Positions 6,827-7,486 of a stretch of 7,486 nt of DNA are shown piece by piece; position 1 is the first letter of the stretch, and every line of letters starts with the position of its first letter. The translations under genes and the position numbers were made by a program. The DNA comes from Phycisphaerales bacterium (lineage in GTDB: Bacteria; Planctomycetota; Phycisphaerae; Phycisphaerales; UBA1924), in NCBI GenBank assembly GCA_020054055.1, contig JAGVLZ010000032.1, positions 1 to 7,486 of the forward strand. Direction: 5' to 3'. The notes under the pieces were generated by a model. The model was given only the letters and a program-made list of their open reading frames with translations. It was not told the DNA's origin and searched no databases.

Positions 6827-6849
6827 GATTCCACGAGCGTACCGGGTTA

Positions 6850-6866
6850 CGCCCCGTTGGGGCTCA
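6850..6866. repeat. Right copy of inner 17-bp inverted repeat
   Basis: cgccccgttggggctca holds the palindrome gcccc-gtt-ggggc and is the inverted partner of 6334-6350. It lies 23 bases upstream of the transposase ATG, so it falls in the leader or promoter of that gene and could let the enzyme control its own expression. The equal 23-base spacing on both sides of the gene is notable. Confidence 0.8.
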
Positions 6867-6888
6867 AGAGGGGTCGTGGCGTCCGTGG

Positions 6889-6936
6889 ACCCAGGGCTGC
6901 CGCCCTGGGCTTCGCATCGAGCGCCGCTTCGCGGCT
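6889..6936. repeat. Right copy of outer 48-bp inverted repeat (composite palindrome)
   Basis: The order is mirrored relative to the left copy: cccagggc-tgcc-gccctggg at 6890-6909, then gccgc-ttc-gcggc at 6923-6935. Inversion of near-perfect copies at both ends of the transposase gene supports one paired unit. The remaining gap to the next gene's stop codon (6937-6967) is 31 bases with no recognisable feature. Confidence 0.9.
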
Positions 6937-6967
6937 GAGAAGTCGCGAATCCGGCGGCGAAGAGCGG

Positions 6968-7486
6968 CTACTTTTCTTTCCCCTCCACCGACAGCCGTGC
7001 CGGGTGCCCGAACCACGGGTTCGTCCCCTTGCCGTCGATCCCGCCCTGCGGGAACTTCTGCTCCATCAGCGCCGTTACGTCGCTCATGTCGCCGCTCGCG
7101 TGGACCCATCCTCCCTCGATGTCCGGGAAATCAATCCGGCAGTTCGCGCACTTCTTCTCGCTGTCGAAGCGGATCGGGCACCAGAACGACTCCACATTCC
7201 GCAGCATCTCGCTCCCGAGCGACCACACGCCCGTCATCCAATCGCAATAGAGGCACCAGATCAGGTCGTGCCCGACGAGGCCGCGGAACTTCTGGCGCGA
7301 GACGCAGACCCAATCCGCCGCGCGATACTTCGGGAGCCCGACCAGCCATGTCAGCGGCGGATACACGAGGTACTGCGCCACGCGCACGATCCAGAAGACC
7401 GGCACGGCCCACGCCGTCCACCACACCGCCGTGTGATTCCGCCAGCGGCCGACCGCGCGGTTCAGCACATGCACGATGCGCGGCCC
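6968..7486 (-). CDS. Cysteine-rich protein of unknown function with hydrophobic N-terminal segment (5' end missing)
   Basis: I do not recognise a named function. The frame stays open to the window edge. A GTG at 7474 could start a 168-residue protein, but four more in-frame codons precede it without a stop, so the true start is probably outside. From that GTG, residues about 15-47 are strongly hydrophobic and aromatic (VWWTAWAVPVFWIV, then YLVYPPLTWLVG), suggesting one or two membrane segments or a membrane-associated helix. The rest holds C57 and a CxxC-C-CxxC array: C74 and C77 in WCLYCDW, C99 in FWCP, C109 and C112 in KCANCR. The latter is followed by DFPDIEGGWVH. Such spacing suits a zinc-binding or redox site, which is inference. 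The tail is hydrophilic and ends at a TAG. It is transcribed toward the transposase element, with 31 bases between its stop and the outer repeat. Confidence 0.75.
   Translation of the reverse strand, partial: GPRIVHVLNRAVGRWRNHTAVWWTAWAVPVFWIVRVAQYLVYPPLTWLVGLPKYRAADWVCVSRQKFRGLVGHDLIWCLYCDWMTGVWSLGSEMLRNVESFWCPIRFDSEKKCANCRIDFPDIEGGWVHASGDMSDVTALMEQKFPQGGIDGKGTNPWFGHPARLSVEGKEK

Larger units (their letters stand above)
6269..6936. mobile_element. REP/RAYT-like element: Y1 transposase gene within two nested inverted-repeat pairs
   Basis: A 668-bp unit is bounded by a 48-bp inverted repeat (6269-6316 with 6889-6936, 47 matches of 48). It contains a second inverted pair (6334-6350 with 6850-6866, 15 matches of 17), and a complete IS200-like/REP-associated tyrosine transposase gene lies between them. 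Each repeat is itself palindromic, as expected for substrates of HUH transposases that recognise hairpins. The symmetric nesting around the gene suggests one unit and not chance repeats. The boundaries are those of the outer repeat; the true mobile ends may lie further out. No target-site duplication is apparent, and Y1 transposases do not normally make one. It could be a fixed, domesticated RAYT locus and not a mobile unit. Confidence 0.75.

Noticed and set aside
6262..6971. GTAG tetranucleotides outside both outer repeats (6262-6265, and 6968-6971 on the minus strand) as paired REP recognition sites
   Set aside because: The distances to the repeats are unequal (3 against 31 bases) and the right one overlaps a stop codon, so chance is likely.

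Overview
The window comes from a high-GC bacterial chromosome. The best guess is a Planctomycetota member, perhaps Phycisphaerae-like. This rests on the general look of the DNA polymerase I, on REP-like palindromes of the gccccGAAggggc and cccagggc/gccctggg type, and on the mix of small conserved genes. It is inferred by eye; no search was run.

Layout from left to right. (1) 36-1091, minus strand: a zinc-dependent, probably NADPH-preferring alcohol dehydrogenase of the YahK/cinnamyl-alcohol-dehydrogenase type, complete and preceded by a strong ribosome binding site. (2) 1092-1312: a divergent intergenic region with a terminator-like hairpin, a short direct repeat, a candidate -10 box and a Shine-Dalgarno site. 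(3) 1313-3110, plus strand: a three-gene cassette, a dual-OB-type protein followed by two different DUF488 proteins. The genes are joined by 4-base ATGA and GTGA overlaps and so are almost certainly co-translated. This is the most interesting unit in the window. (4) 3111-3358: a GC-rich hairpin after the cassette, then on the minus strand a tRNA-Asp(GUC) gene with its own promoter and intrinsic terminator. (5) 3359-6247, minus strand: polA, a full-length DNA polymerase I with all three enzymatic domains apparently intact. (6) 6269-6936: a compact element made of a Y1 (HUH) REP-associated/IS200-like transposase gene inside two nested inverted-repeat pairs. The outer pair is 48 bp with 47 matches. 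The left end lies 21 bp from the polA start codon. (7) 6968-7486, minus strand: the 3' part of a conserved-looking gene for a cysteine-rich protein with a hydrophobic N-terminal segment. It runs off the window edge.

How the parts relate. polA, the tRNA-Asp gene, the transposase and the last gene all lie on the minus strand. The polA message has no evident terminator of its own and may read into the tRNA unit, whose terminator would end both transcripts. The dual-OB/DUF488 cassette runs toward the tRNA, so the two units converge at about 3110-3176. Its biochemical role is unknown. Tight overlap of one putative nucleic-acid-binding (OB-fold) protein with two putative Cys/His/Arg enzymes suggests one complex or one pathway acting on nucleic acids or nucleotides.
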